Assembly (NCBI RefSeq): GCF_016881405.1
Contig: NZ_WOFE01000008.1
Coordinates: forward strand, 62,001-126,000
Length of the DNA: 64,000 bases
Source: Deefgea chitinilytica
GTDB taxonomy: Bacteria; Pseudomonadota; Gammaproteobacteria; Burkholderiales; Chitinibacteraceae
Reading direction: 5' to 3'
Shown here: positions 34,481 to 45,500 of the stretch, one piece after another
Layout of the letters: the number at the start of each line of letters is the position of its first letter
Numbering within the stretch: position 1 is the stretch's first letter
The notes under the pieces: generated by a model
The model's database searches: none
What the model saw: only the letters and a program-made list of their open reading frames with translations
Told to the model about the DNA's origin: nothing
Made by a program: the position numbers and the translations under genes

Positions 34481-35380
34481 TTAAGTGGCCAAGGCTCGAT
34501 TGCGACCCGCAGCTTTGGCATGATACAGGCGAGCATCGGCGACTTGCAATAAGCTTTCGGCCGTCGGCGGCACCTTGGCTGAGCTGCTGGCGATGCCAAT
34601 ACTCACCGTGACACATGCATAGTCTTTTGATTTTTCGTGTGGAATTTGCAGTGAAGCAATTGCCTGGCATAGCTCTTGAGCTAGTTCGAGGGCGCCATCA
34701 ATTAGGGTGTCTGGCATGATTAAAACGAATTCCTCGCCGCCATAGCGGGCGGCTAAATCACTAGGGCGTTTCATTTTGCCATTCAGTACACTGGCAATGG
34801 TTTGCAGTACCCGATCGCCCATCGCATGACCATAGTAGTCGTTATATAGTTTGAAATAATCAACATCCAACAACGCGACCGATAAAGGATTGCCAGTGCG
34901 TCCTGCGCGCGAGCATTCCGCGGCCAACACTACATCGAGTTGGCGTCGATTAGGCAGCTCAGTGAGGGCGTCAATATTGGCTAAAATTTCCAGCATTCGG
35001 CGTTGCCGAGCCACTTGCATGTGCACCGCAACGCGGGCTTTGACTACAGCAGAGTGAAATGGCTTGGTTATATAGTCAGATGCTCCCATTAATAAACCGC
35101 GTTCTTCATCGTCTGGCGTGTCAAGACCCGTGATAAAAATCACCCCAATTGGCGCTGTTTGTGGATCGGCTTTGAGTAAGCGTAGCACCTCATAGCCGTC
35201 CATTTCAGGCATCATGACATCCAGCAAGATCAAATCAGGTTTGAGGTCTCGTGCCCGAAGCAAGGCTTGTTCGCCATTTTTTGCTAACAATACGGTGTAG
35301 TCTGCTTGCAATAGCTCGCCCAAGAGTTGTCGATTACTGGCCGAATCATCCACGACCAAAATTTTTTGCCGTTCGCTCAT
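34481..35380 (-). CDS. Response regulator diguanylate cyclase (REC-GGDEF)
   Basis: 299 residues. The receiver domain (about 5-120) has the acidic pair in VVDDS, phosphoacceptor Asp in LILLDVMMPEMDG (near 54), Thr in VIFITG and Lys in DYITKPF. The GGDEF domain (about 135-298) has VALLDVDYFKLYNDYYGHAMGD and an active-type GGEEF signature. An RxxD-type inhibitory site is not evident five residues upstream of GGEEF (the stretch reads SDLAARYGGEEF). It should make c-di-GMP from GTP when phosphorylated. Its ATG overlaps the stop of the giant hybrid kinase by one base (TAATG), so it is almost surely that kinase's output. Confidence 0.94.
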   Translation of the reverse strand: MSERQKILVVDDSASNRQLLGELLQADYTVLLAKNGEQALLRARDLKPDLILLDVMMPEMDGYEVLRLLKADPQTAPIGVIFITGLDTPDDEERGLLMGASDYITKPFHSAVVKARVAVHMQVARQRRMLEILANIDALTELPNRRQLDVVLAAECSRAGRTGNPLSVALLDVDYFKLYNDYYGHAMGDRVLQTIASVLNGKMKRPSDLAARYGGEEFVLIMPDTLIDGALELAQELCQAIASLQIPHEKSKDYACVTVSIGIASSSAKVPPTAESLLQVADARLYHAKAAGRNRALAT

Positions 35381-38300
35381 TATGTATCCTGCTGGGCACG
35401 TAATGCCTGTTGTAGCTCAACGAGCGCGGCGATTGCAGCGTCCGTTTCCATATAGTCAAATAAGCGACCAATTTCGCTAATCTGTTTTTGCCAACGTGCC
35501 GCTAATAGTTTACTGAGCTCATCCAGTTGTCGGTTAGCGGCAAAATTGCCTGTTTGGATCAGTGGGGCGATGGCATCTAGTTGCTGCAAAGCTTGATTAA
35601 TATTGTTTTCAGCATTCGATGGCACTGGCTCGCTCGCTTCGACGGTATGAGCAATCGCATCAAGCGTAATGGCCAATTGTTGCTGAAAATACGCTACACG
35701 TTCTGGAATTTCTGCCTCTTTGCCAACGCGTACCGCCGTTTCTAACGCTGCAGCACTGCTCGATAGCGTAGCTGCGCCTAAGTAGGCCGCCGCAGACTTG
35801 ACTGCATGTGCGTTGTCAGCAATCCGTGGTAAGTTTCGTTCGGCTAAAGCTTCGCCGACGATTAGACCAACGGCTCCGTAGTCGCGGGAAAAAATCGCTA
35901 AGGAGCGTTGTAATAAACCTTGATTGCCCCCTAGCAATTTTAAAGCTACTGTTAAGTCGAGTCCTGTGACTGGCGCGGCTTGGCTGGTTTCGATTACGTA
36001 GTTACTTTGCTGTTCCAGCTGAACTGGCACGGTTCTGCCGACCAGTTGTTGTGGTGAAATCCAGTGTTGCAGTGTTTGGATCAGTTCTTCGGCATCGATT
36101 GGCTTGGTAATGTGTGCATTCATTCCCGCGGCCAGGCTAGCGTCGCGATCTCCCACCATCGCGTGAGCGGTCATCGCGATAATTGGTAACTGTAGACCCA
36201 ATTGCCGTATCGCACGGCTGGCGCTTAAACCATCCATGATTGGCATTTGAATATCCATCAAAATCAAATCGTATTGAGTCGACTGCACCTTGTCGAGGGC
36301 AATTTGGCCATTTTCGGCGATGTCGATGGTGATACGCGCTTCGCCGAGAATGCCCAGTACAATTTCTCGATTAAACTCGGTGTCGTCAGCGAGCAATAGC
36401 CGCGCACCATCGAGCAGCGACAGTGGCGCGCTGGGTGGATGAGGGACTGTGGTCGTTGCACTGCTGCTCGAGCCTAGCAGCGTTTGGAAATGCTCGTGTA
36501 GCAGTTGTCGGCTAACTGGTTTTACCAGGAATCCATCGGGCTTAACTTGGTTTGCTTGGCGCATGATGTCATCGAGGGCATAGGCTGTAACCATGAGTAT
36601 TGCTGTAGGGCTGTTGCTAAGTATGGATTCTGAGCGTATACGTTCAATGGTTTCGATGCCATCCCATTCCGGCATTTGCCAATCCATTAACACCAAGTCA
36701 ATAGGCTGCTTGGCTTTGGCGGCGTTAATCAGGGTGGCTAAGGCTGCTTTGCCGGAGTCGGCCAGTACGACTTGGGCGCCGAATGAGCTGACCATTTCGG
36801 CAAGCACTTCTCGGGCTACCGCATGGTCATCAACAATGAGTACACGCTGAGGGATTGTATGAGCGAATCCAGTAGCGGCAGGATTGGCCTCCGTGCCTAA
36901 TTCCAGCGTAAAACGGAATGTACTGCCTTGCCCCAGTGTGCTGCCAACGGTGAGCTGGCCGCCCATCATTTCGACTAATTGCTTGCTGATACTTAGCCCC
37001 AAGCCAGTACCACCATATTTGCGCGTGATCGAGCTATCTGCTTGAGTGAAAGATTGAAATAGCGAGGCAATTTGTGCTGGGCTCATCCCGATGCCTGTGT
37101 CGCTAAGGGTAAAGCGTAATGCCACGCGGTCGTGCTGTTGGGATTCGACGCGGATGTCGAGCACAATCTCACCTTGCTCGGTAAACTTGCTGGCATTGCT
37201 GGCCAAATTATTCAGCACTTGGCTTAAGCGTAAACGATCACCGATTAGACGTTGCGGTACATTCGGCGCAATGCGGAAAATGACCTCGACGTCTTTCGCC
37301 TCGGTACGCAGCATGATTAAATCTGATAGTGGATTGAGCAAGCTATCCAATTGAAATGGGATGGTTTCCAATTCAAGTTTACCGGCTTCAATTTTCGAAA
37401 AATCGAGGATGTCATTGATAATCCCGAGCAGATTTTCTGCCGAAATGACAATTTTTTGCAGGTAATTACGTAACTTTTCGTCGTTGGCGATTTTTAAAGC
37501 AAGGCGGCTCATCCCCATGACGGCGTTCATTGGTGTGCGAATTTCATGGCTCATATTCGCCAGAAACATCGATTTGGCTTGCGTGGCTTCTTCGGCGCGT
37601 TCTTTGGCTTCGGCTAAGGCAAGTTCGGCTTGTTTGCGTTCCGAAATATCTTGGATAGTGGTGATGATGCCTTGTTCTGGATGCTCGCTATCGAGTAAAC
37701 GGGCGTGGAGTTCGCAGTAAATCTTCTGTCCCTGTTTATTCACTAATTGCAGGTCAGCATGGTAGCCGCCTTGCATGATTTGAGCATAAGCAATCTTGGC
37801 ATAGTGCTCGGCATCTTCATCGCTGGCATAAAAAATACGTGTTGGCTGGCCGATCAGCTCTTCTCGTTCGTAAGCAAATAGTTTGGCTAAGCCCGCATTG
37901 CAGCGCTGCACGATACGGTCTTTGACAAAAGCAATCCCGATGGCGGTATTGTCGAAAATTGCCTGCTGTTCCAGCAAAGTTTGATTCAGATTGGCGGTGC
38001 GTTCGGCGACCTGACGCTCTAGGCTGTCGTATAGGCGCGCATTATCAATTGAGATCAGCGCTTGTACCGCGAGCACACGTAGAAATTCGACGCGTTCTTG
38101 AGTAAAAGCCCCAGCGGTTAAATTATTTTCTAAATACAGCACCCCAGTCACTTGGGAGAACCGCATAATCGGCAGGCACATCACCGATTTAGGGTGCTGA
38201 GCCAACACATATGGATCCATCGCATAATTTTCTGAGTGGCAGATATTTTCCTCAATCACTTCTTTGCCGCTGCGAACCACGTAACGTAATAAAGACAGTG

Positions 38301-41300
38301 GCAAGAGTGGGCTGCTGAGTCCGTTTAGCGCGATGGCTTGCGATTGCAGAACGTTGACTTGATTGTCGGATGCTTCGCCTTCCAAAAACCAAGCTTCGGT
38401 GCTTGCTTTTGGATTAGTGTTGCTGAGAAACAAACGTACGGTTTGTGCGCCAGAGTTTTCTTTAACGATGCCCAGTAGCTTGGCTAAGACTGGGCTGAGT
38501 GCCACTTCACTGGAGAGCGCATGATTCGCTTTCAAAATCGAGGCAAGATCAAGAAAATGAAGACTGCCCATTCCAGTATTTGCGGTTCCAGATAATGGTG
38601 TCATCGAAGTTGTTTGGCGATTTTTATTGCGCGTGACGGGAACGAGCTCAGGGTAGCGATATTGTAATTGCTTAGCTTTGCCTTCTGCTCCCCATGTACG
38701 ATAGAGCTGGAGGGCATCACGGAAGAATACCTCGGCAATCCGTTCTTGCCGCTGTACCAGCCAGAATTCGCCATACAATTCATTGGCCAGTGCCGCTAAA
38801 TTCACATATTGATTGTTTTTGGCGGTGGCGATGGCTTGTGGGTAAAGCGTAATCGCGCAGGCGGTATCGCCATTTAATTGCGCGAGTTGAGCTTGCAGTA
38901 GTAATGACTGCGCCGCAAAATTGGCGGGGCATTGCTGTGCCCAAGCGAGGAATTTTTCATTTAGCTGCAAGGCTTGGGTATAAATTGCGGCATGGTTTGC
39001 GTGTGTTGGCTGGCGTTGTAGTGTGCGCAGCCGAATGAGGGCGGTATAAAAAGTCGCTTCTGGAATCTTGCATTGACCAGGCACATATTGTTCGACCAGA
39101 GTGAGTTTGTCGGCTAATTCTTCTGCCTGCTCGGTATCAAACAAAAATGCATTTCGAATTTTTCCGTGATAGAAATAGGCCAAATGCAATGGCTTGCTCG
39201 CGTAGTCGATCAGAAATTTTTCTTCGCTAAATTCCGCATCGTCATACGTTGCTGCGTGTCGTGTTTGGCCTTGTAGATTTTTAATAGACTGCACCGTGCC
39301 TACGCTGGTGCAATCGACCATATCCTGCTGCCCTGTGCTGGTCAGTAGCAAAATATCGCGTTCACAACTTGCTAATAGTTCGGAGAGGTTTTGCCCTTGA
39401 ATCACTCGGTCGGTCGAGCGAACTGCGACGATATAACCGACGGTGGCAAAATCGCCACTTTCCAAACTCCAGGTGTATGCGTTGTCGTAGTAGGCATTCG
39501 AAGTATTGAGTGGCTGATGCCAGTAATTAGTAAACGTGGCAAACAGAAAATGTGTACTGCCACGAATCGCTAAATTAGTTTGTGCATTGGCAAGTTCAAT
39601 CGCACTGGCGCCAAACTGCGCCGCGACGTCGTGTTGTTGCAAAATAAAAGCGACGATGAAGGCATAATTTACATAGGCAAACGGTGAAATATCGCAATGC
39701 CCCGCCTGTAAGGAAAGCCGGGTCATGGTCGTCGTTGTTAGTGCATTTAAATTGGGTAAGCCGGCCAGGTAGCTGGCATACCACATCCCAAATAACAATT
39801 GCATCGCGGCAAGTTGCTCAGCGTCACTTAGGGTTCTGCCTTGCATCAGTTCGGCCATCGAGCGATGGGCGCATAAAGTGGCGATGTCGCTAAAATCTTG
39901 CGCTACTTCTTTGAGTAAGTCTGCATCCTCGGTTGGGATCAAAAAACCCAGTAGCTGCAGTCCTGTGCGCTGAATCGCAATCGCTTCCAAGAAACGGCCT
40001 TCTAGCTGGTATTGGCTTGCTTGTATTGTATAGCAACGGATTTGGTCCAATACCCTAGTGGATTGACGCAGCACCAGCGGGTAAATACGTTCGGCACTGG
40101 CAAAATCGCCAGAAAGATAAGCGCTTTCTGCAGCACTAATATGTAAATCCAGCGTGAGTTGAGGGCAGGCTTGCCAGCAATCGGTAGTGAGTAGGCTTAA
40201 GCCAATCTGCAAGTGATGAAACGCGGCTTGGTAAGCTGCCGAGGTGCGTGCTTTTAGACCTGCTTGTAAATTTAAGTGAGCAATCGCAACCCGTTCTGCA
40301 GGATCGCTAATTAAGACCCGACCGGCATTAAATTGCTCGATGATCGTAAATAATTGATCGTCAATATGGTCGCTAGGCACCTTGCTAAGCAGTAAGCGGC
40401 CAATGCTCAGGTGGTGATGCTGTTTCTGTTCATCGCTTGCCAGTGCATATGCCGCTTGTTGTACACGGTCATGTAAAAAACGATAGCTGATGAGGGGTTT
40501 GGTGTCGTCTTCTTGCAGATATTTGTAGTGTTGATCTAAGGGAAGAATCAAATCGGCTTGCAAGGCAGGCCAAAGACCAGCTTGGGTTTGGTAGGGAGTC
40601 CGTTTGCAAACGGTCGCAAGCGTACTCAAATCAAAGCGGTTGCCGATACTGGCTGCCAATTGCAGCAGTTGCTGAGTCAGCTCGGGTAGTCGACGAATTT
40701 TACTGATCATTAATTCGACAACATTGTCAGTAAAGTCGGCCTTTTCAATTTGCTCAATATCCCACAACCAGTGATTACGCTCAAAATCAAAACTCAGGTA
40801 CGCTAATTCATAAATGGTGCTTAAAAATTGATTGAGGAAAAACGGATTGCCTTGGGTTTTGTCGAAACAAAGCTGCGCCAATGTTTGGCAGTCCGCCGCA
40901 GGCATGTGCAGTGCATCGGCGATCAATTCATTCACGTGACTTTGTTGCAGGGGCGCTAAATTGAGCGTGTGCAATGTGACTTGGCGTTTGAGTAAATCAT
41001 CCCGCAGTGCAATCAAAGGATGCGCCGAATCGACCTCGTTATCACGGTAAGCCCCGATTAAAAGTAAGTAGCGCTTATCCGCGTCGCGCATACTCCACTC
41101 AATTAATTTTAATGTGGGTTGATCCACCCACTGTAAATCGTCCAGAAAGATCACCAGAGGATGTTCTTCGCTAGAAAAAACTTGGACAAAGCGCTCGAAA
41201 AGACGGTTGAGCCGATTTTGCGATTCGAGTGGCGGCAACTCAACCACGGCTTCGGTATCGCCAATGATTAAGCTCAGTTCGGGAATAAGTTGTGTGATGA

Positions 41301-42513
41301 CCCCTGCATTGGCACCCAAGGCTCCGTGAATTTTGGCCGCCCATTGGTCAAGTTGTGAGCGAGGCTCGCTCAGTAATTGGCGGATCAAATCTTGAAAGGC
41401 TTGAATGAGCGATGAGTAAGGCGTATTGCGCTGATATTGGTCGAACTTGCCCGCCATAAAATAACCACGGCGAGCCACAATAGCGCGTTGAATTTCATTC
41501 ACAATCGCTGATTTGCCGATGCCAGAAAACCCCGCCACCAAGAGCATTTCACTTTGCCCTGTGCAGACACGGTCAAATGCATCCATCAACACTTTGGCGT
41601 CTTGCTCGCGACCATACAGTTTTTGTGGGATTTGAAATACGCCGTTGTGATCGCTTAAACCCATCTCTTGATTCGGATTATTTGATTGCTGAGTTTGGCA
41701 ATGTTTTAAGTCGTTGATGAGCGCTTGTAAACTTTGATAGCGTGCCTCAGCATTTTTTTCCAGCAGTCGTTGCAAAAGCGTAATCAGGTGGGGTGGTAGC
41801 GATTGAAATGCGGGCAAGGACCAATCTGGTGTTTGCGCCAAATGGCAGTGCACCATTTCCATGGCATCCGAGCTGGTAAACGGCGTTTTTCCCGCGAGCA
41901 GCTCGTAAAAGGTAATTCCCATCGAGTAAAAATCAGAGCGATAGTCAACGATGCGATTCATGCGTCCCGTTTGCTCGGGCGACATATACGCCAGGGTGCC
42001 TTCTATTGTATGTGGGTTTTGAATTTGTGGGCTTTCTTGGCCCAATTCACTGGCTACGCCAAAATCGATCACTTGGAGTTGGCGGGTCGTTTCATTCCAG
42101 CACAAATTGGCGGGATTAATGTCTTTGTGAATGATTTTGTGTTGATGGATGAATTGCAATGCCGCGCATAGTTGCAGTGCAATCTCGTAAAACGAGGCCA
42201 GATCAATTGGTCGGCCTTGTTTCAGCTGCGGATGTTGATTGAGCGACTGCCCGTGTTGATCCTCCATAATCATCACCCAGTAGGCATCGTGGTGTGTCAA
42301 TGCTAGCGGGCGCGAGATGTTGGGATGGCACAATCGCTCTGCAATCGCATATTCGCGCTTAAAACGTGCAATATGGTGGTGGGAAGGATTTGATTTATAA
42401 AAAAATTTGAGCACCACTGGCATCAAATCCCGCTCATCTATAGCGCGAAACACACTGGAGTGTTCACTGTCGTGTAATTGCTCGAGCAAACGATAAGCGG
42501 GGAGAGAGATCAT
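35380..42513 (-). CDS. Giant Ser/Thr kinase-ATPase-sensor histidine kinase hybrid
   Basis: 2377 residues in one frame. The domain order is: a Hanks-type Ser/Thr kinase (1-265; Lys in MPVVLKFF, catalytic HKDINPAN, DFG in VIDFGVASE, activation-segment GTLAYMSPEQ); an AAA/STAND-like ATPase (about 295-600; Walker A GFSGIGKS near 329, Walker B VIFLDDLQW near 457); a long TPR-like helical region (to about 1300); GAF (about 1338-1491); PAS (about 1520-1630); HisKA with phospho-His in NMSHEIRTPMN (near 1656); HATPase (NLASNASKF, DTGIGM, GGTGLGLS); two receivers (about 1888-2011 with Asp in LMDWQMPEWDG, about 2038-2158 with Asp in LMDIQMPIMDG); and an HPt domain (His in ADNAHAVKSAAAYLG near 2234). All catalytic residues appear intact. 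AAGG lies 6 nt before the ATG. It is coupled to the REC-GGDEF gene. Confidence 0.95.
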   Translation of the reverse strand: MISLPAYRLLEQLHDSEHSSVFRAIDERDLMPVVLKFFYKSNPSHHHIARFKREYAIAERLCHPNISRPLALTHHDAYWVMIMEDQHGQSLNQHPQLKQGRPIDLASFYEIALQLCAALQFIHQHKIIHKDINPANLCWNETTRQLQVIDFGVASELGQESPQIQNPHTIEGTLAYMSPEQTGRMNRIVDYRSDFYSMGITFYELLAGKTPFTSSDAMEMVHCHLAQTPDWSLPAFQSLPPHLITLLQRLLEKNAEARYQSLQALINDLKHCQTQQSNNPNQEMGLSDHNGVFQIPQKLYGREQDAKVLMDAFDRVCTGQSEMLLVAGFSGIGKSAIVNEIQRAIVARRGYFMAGKFDQYQRNTPYSSLIQAFQDLIRQLLSEPRSQLDQWAAKIHGALGANAGVITQLIPELSLIIGDTEAVVELPPLESQNRLNRLFERFVQVFSSEEHPLVIFLDDLQWVDQPTLKLIEWSMRDADKRYLLLIGAYRDNEVDSAHPLIALRDDLLKRQVTLHTLNLAPLQQSHVNELIADALHMPAADCQTLAQLCFDKTQGNPFFLNQFLSTIYELAYLSFDFERNHWLWDIEQIEKADFTDNVVELMISKIRRLPELTQQLLQLAASIGNRFDLSTLATVCKRTPYQTQAGLWPALQADLILPLDQHYKYLQEDDTKPLISYRFLHDRVQQAAYALASDEQKQHHHLSIGRLLLSKVPSDHIDDQLFTIIEQFNAGRVLISDPAERVAIAHLNLQAGLKARTSAAYQAAFHHLQIGLSLLTTDCWQACPQLTLDLHISAAESAYLSGDFASAERIYPLVLRQSTRVLDQIRCYTIQASQYQLEGRFLEAIAIQRTGLQLLGFLIPTEDADLLKEVAQDFSDIATLCAHRSMAELMQGRTLSDAEQLAAMQLLFGMWYASYLAGLPNLNALTTTTMTRLSLQAGHCDISPFAYVNYAFIVAFILQQHDVAAQFGASAIELANAQTNLAIRGSTHFLFATFTNYWHQPLNTSNAYYDNAYTWSLESGDFATVGYIVAVRSTDRVIQGQNLSELLASCERDILLLTSTGQQDMVDCTSVGTVQSIKNLQGQTRHAATYDDAEFSEEKFLIDYASKPLHLAYFYHGKIRNAFLFDTEQAEELADKLTLVEQYVPGQCKIPEATFYTALIRLRTLQRQPTHANHAAIYTQALQLNEKFLAWAQQCPANFAAQSLLLQAQLAQLNGDTACAITLYPQAIATAKNNQYVNLAALANELYGEFWLVQRQERIAEVFFRDALQLYRTWGAEGKAKQLQYRYPELVPVTRNKNRQTTSMTPLSGTANTGMGSLHFLDLASILKANHALSSEVALSPVLAKLLGIVKENSGAQTVRLFLSNTNPKASTEAWFLEGEASDNQVNVLQSQAIALNGLSSPLLPLSLLRYVVRSGKEVIEENICHSENYAMDPYVLAQHPKSVMCLPIMRFSQVTGVLYLENNLTAGAFTQERVEFLRVLAVQALISIDNARLYDSLERQVAERTANLNQTLLEQQAIFDNTAIGIAFVKDRIVQRCNAGLAKLFAYEREELIGQPTRIFYASDEDAEHYAKIAYAQIMQGGYHADLQLVNKQGQKIYCELHARLLDSEHPEQGIITTIQDISERKQAELALAEAKERAEEATQAKSMFLANMSHEIRTPMNAVMGMSRLALKIANDEKLRNYLQKIVISAENLLGIINDILDFSKIEAGKLELETIPFQLDSLLNPLSDLIMLRTEAKDVEVIFRIAPNVPQRLIGDRLRLSQVLNNLASNASKFTEQGEIVLDIRVESQQHDRVALRFTLSDTGIGMSPAQIASLFQSFTQADSSITRKYGGTGLGLSISKQLVEMMGGQLTVGSTLGQGSTFRFTLELGTEANPAATGFAHTIPQRVLIVDDHAVAREVLAEMVSSFGAQVVLADSGKAALATLINAAKAKQPIDLVLMDWQMPEWDGIETIERIRSESILSNSPTAILMVTAYALDDIMRQANQVKPDGFLVKPVSRQLLHEHFQTLLGSSSSATTTVPHPPSAPLSLLDGARLLLADDTEFNREIVLGILGEARITIDIAENGQIALDKVQSTQYDLILMDIQMPIMDGLSASRAIRQLGLQLPIIAMTAHAMVGDRDASLAAGMNAHITKPIDAEELIQTLQHWISPQQLVGRTVPVQLEQQSNYVIETSQAAPVTGLDLTVALKLLGGNQGLLQRSLAIFSRDYGAVGLIVGEALAERNLPRIADNAHAVKSAAAYLGAATLSSSAAALETAVRVGKEAEIPERVAYFQQQLAITLDAIAHTVEASEPVPSNAENNINQALQQLDAIAPLIQTGNFAANRQLDELSKLLAARWQKQISEIGRLFDYMETDAAIAALVELQQALRAQQDT

Positions 42514-42598
42514 AGTGAGCCTTACTCAAGACACCTCGCCATCGGAATGAACTCGCGATCAATTCGCTCGCTCATTCAGATGGCTTGGCAAGTGCAAG

Positions 42599-45500
42599 TT
42601 AGAATGTTTCGTGTTGAATCGTTATAGGATAGCCGCTTAATGCACGGGCTGCTTGCAAGCCAGAGATGACTGTTGATTCTACGCAGCCTAGGTTTAACGC
42701 CGCATTATTGACCCAGTCGCCTGCCAAGTACAAATTGGCAAAACCGGATTGGTCAACTTTTAGGCGATACTGATTGGTATTGGCCGCGTTGCAAACATAG
42801 CGTTCGGTTGGGTCAACGTTAGCACGGAAATACTGTCCATCCAGGCGCGCTTCACCTTGCCGATTTTCTAAATCAACGAGCTTAGACCAATCTAGGCTTT
42901 GTCCATCGGCTTGGGTAGCATAAGGCCATAAATGACCGGTGTAATGCTTGAGCCATGCCTTGGCGCTTTGTTTAACACGCTCTTCTTGTTGCGCTGGGAA
43001 ATTATGATCGCTAAACGGGGGTATAGGCTCAGCGTCCTTCATATTGTTGCAGAAGTAGGCAATACCAAAGGGTTGTTGATTCAGCGGCCAGTTTTCTTTG
43101 TCTAGCGTTTGATCCATGGCTGCCCAAGTATTAAACGGCTCGCCGTAGGCATCCAGAATCGGGCTCGCTAAAGGCCAGCCAGTTTCTTCTAAATTAATAT
43201 TGAGCCAAAGCTGCATCGCCTGAGTTTGCGTGGTGGCGGCATTGTTCAGCATCGCTTGCCAAGCTGGGTTGGCTTGGCTGAGTTCTTCGGTAATAAACGG
43301 CAGGGCGGCGACGGAAATGCCAAGTACGACAAGGTCAAAGTCTTGCCCCAGTTGCAGCGTTTTTTTCGCAACGGCCGGCCACGGGCTCCACGCCGACTCC
43401 AGATTAATGTCTTGCGCTTTGAGCGCTTGCCCTTGTTCGAGTTGCTCGTACAGTGGCGTAGACGGCCAGCACGGCAATCCTTTCACATCGTACAGCGGAT
43501 TGTAACTCGCAATATTCGGCTTTAAGGTTGCTTGGACGTCAATATCAATTGATGCGATCTGCTGCTGGTCGGCGCTTAAATGTAAATTGCTTACCTTGTT
43601 GAAAAACTCGAATTTGACGCCGCGCTGCTTGAGTACTTGGTAAATCGGCGTCATTACCACATCGCCCATGCCGGCTTGCATCTTCCACATCACCGCCCCT
43701 TTGTAGCACAGCGTGACCAGGATATAGCTGTGTAGTAATTCCCCTGCCGAGACGTTGCCGCCAATGGCAACGCCGTCGCCGACGATTTTGTTTTCGCCAT
43801 TCGGAAAGCCTAAATACAAATCATAAAACGCGCGTACTAAAGCCGAATTAGCCGCATCGACGCTAGCGCCGTGCAGAATCAGCCATTCGGTAAAATCATA
43901 CTGATTGATGGCGGTGTAGCCTTTGATTAAAACGCCATCGAGCAAAATGCCTTTGGCAACCGCGAGTGCGATATCGACCAGCGTTAAAATACGGCGGATT
44001 GAATCGAAAATTTCGGCAAACGGTGCTAGTACTTGCTCAACTAAGGCTTTGATTTCGGCAATTACATCCAGCCAGTGGTTTGGAACTGGCGTGGTGTGCA
44101 GTGTGGCGATTTCATGGCGTTGCGGGAATGATTCATAAAGGCTTTGCAGTTGCGTAAAAATACGCTCCACTTCGTGTTCGACCACCATTTCAACCGGTTT
44201 ACCGACCACGTCGAGCACTTTTCCTAAAATGCTATCCCCTGTATGCGACACGCTGCGCGTAAAGTGGCGTGCTGCGGCTTGCCGTGCACTGTCCGATTTA
44301 CCAATTTGTTGTTGCAGCGCTTGATGCAGTTCAGTCAGTGACTCGCGAAGGTGGGCGAAAAACCCAATCGGGTGATCGCTTTTGCTATCGCCTTGACCTG
44401 GAACTTCACCGTTAGGCTTGAATGATAGTGCCCAAGTGCGCCATTGTTCTTTCACATATTCTTCTACCACAATCGTGTTATGCGGTTTGAACGCCTGATC
44501 CCATGTTGCCAGTGGTGCATTACTAGAGCGCGCTAATTCGGCGTAGCAGTTTTGAATCAGTGCAAAGGCATTGTCGTAATAGCCAAACCAGATGTGCAGG
44601 CCGTGCTCTTCAATCCGATCGGCGATCTCGCGATTGCGCCCGCTTGCGCCTTTGCCGCCGAGTCGCCAGCCCATCTGATAGATGGTGATGTCATATTTTG
44701 ATTGCCAATCTGGATCTTGAGTGATGCCATAGGCTGTACTTAATGAACCGATGCCGCCACCAAGGATGGCGATTTTTTGTTTTGGCGGCTTAATCGACTG
44801 TAGTGTTTTTCCTGTCTCGAGTGAGAAATCCACGTTAACCCAAAATCCTTTGGTGCTGACAGTATCGACATCTGGCGTACTGGATATTGGTGTTAAACCC
44901 AGCTGACTGACAATCGGATGGCTGGCTAGACGCATAAATTGCAAGTCGAATTGCTTCAAGCTCAGGCCTTTGAGCCATGGAAATCCGCCATGAAATGCTT
45001 GTAACTGGAACGGTGCGCTGGTGATGCTGCGTACTTCGGCATTTTGCGCGCCTTCAATTGCTGGGAATTGCTTGATAAATAGCGCAGGGCAGTGTGCGAG
45101 AAAATCTTCATTGATATCGCCCAATACCTCGCCGGTTTCGCCGCAAGTCCATTGCTGGCCAAACAGGTGCTCAATCATTCCAGTGGCGGCTTCGCTGGTG
45201 CTGGCCCATGCCGCGGCCGCGGGTGGCTCATCGCTTTGGTCGAGTAGCGAAATGAAATCGTATTGTTGGGCAATGCTTTCAGCGCTCAGCGTTTTAAAAC
45301 CGCAGGTACTGGCGGTAAATTGCGGCTGCCACACGTTGAGTTCGCCGTTGGGGTAGGTGAATGCGGCGAGTTGTTTGCGAAAACCAAACATTTCCCGGCC
45401 AGTGGCTATTGCTGAGAAACTATCAGGAAATAAAAATGGCAAGAATAGTGCAGGTTTAAATTCACCGCGTGCGAGGGCTTGGCGATCATAACAAGGAATC

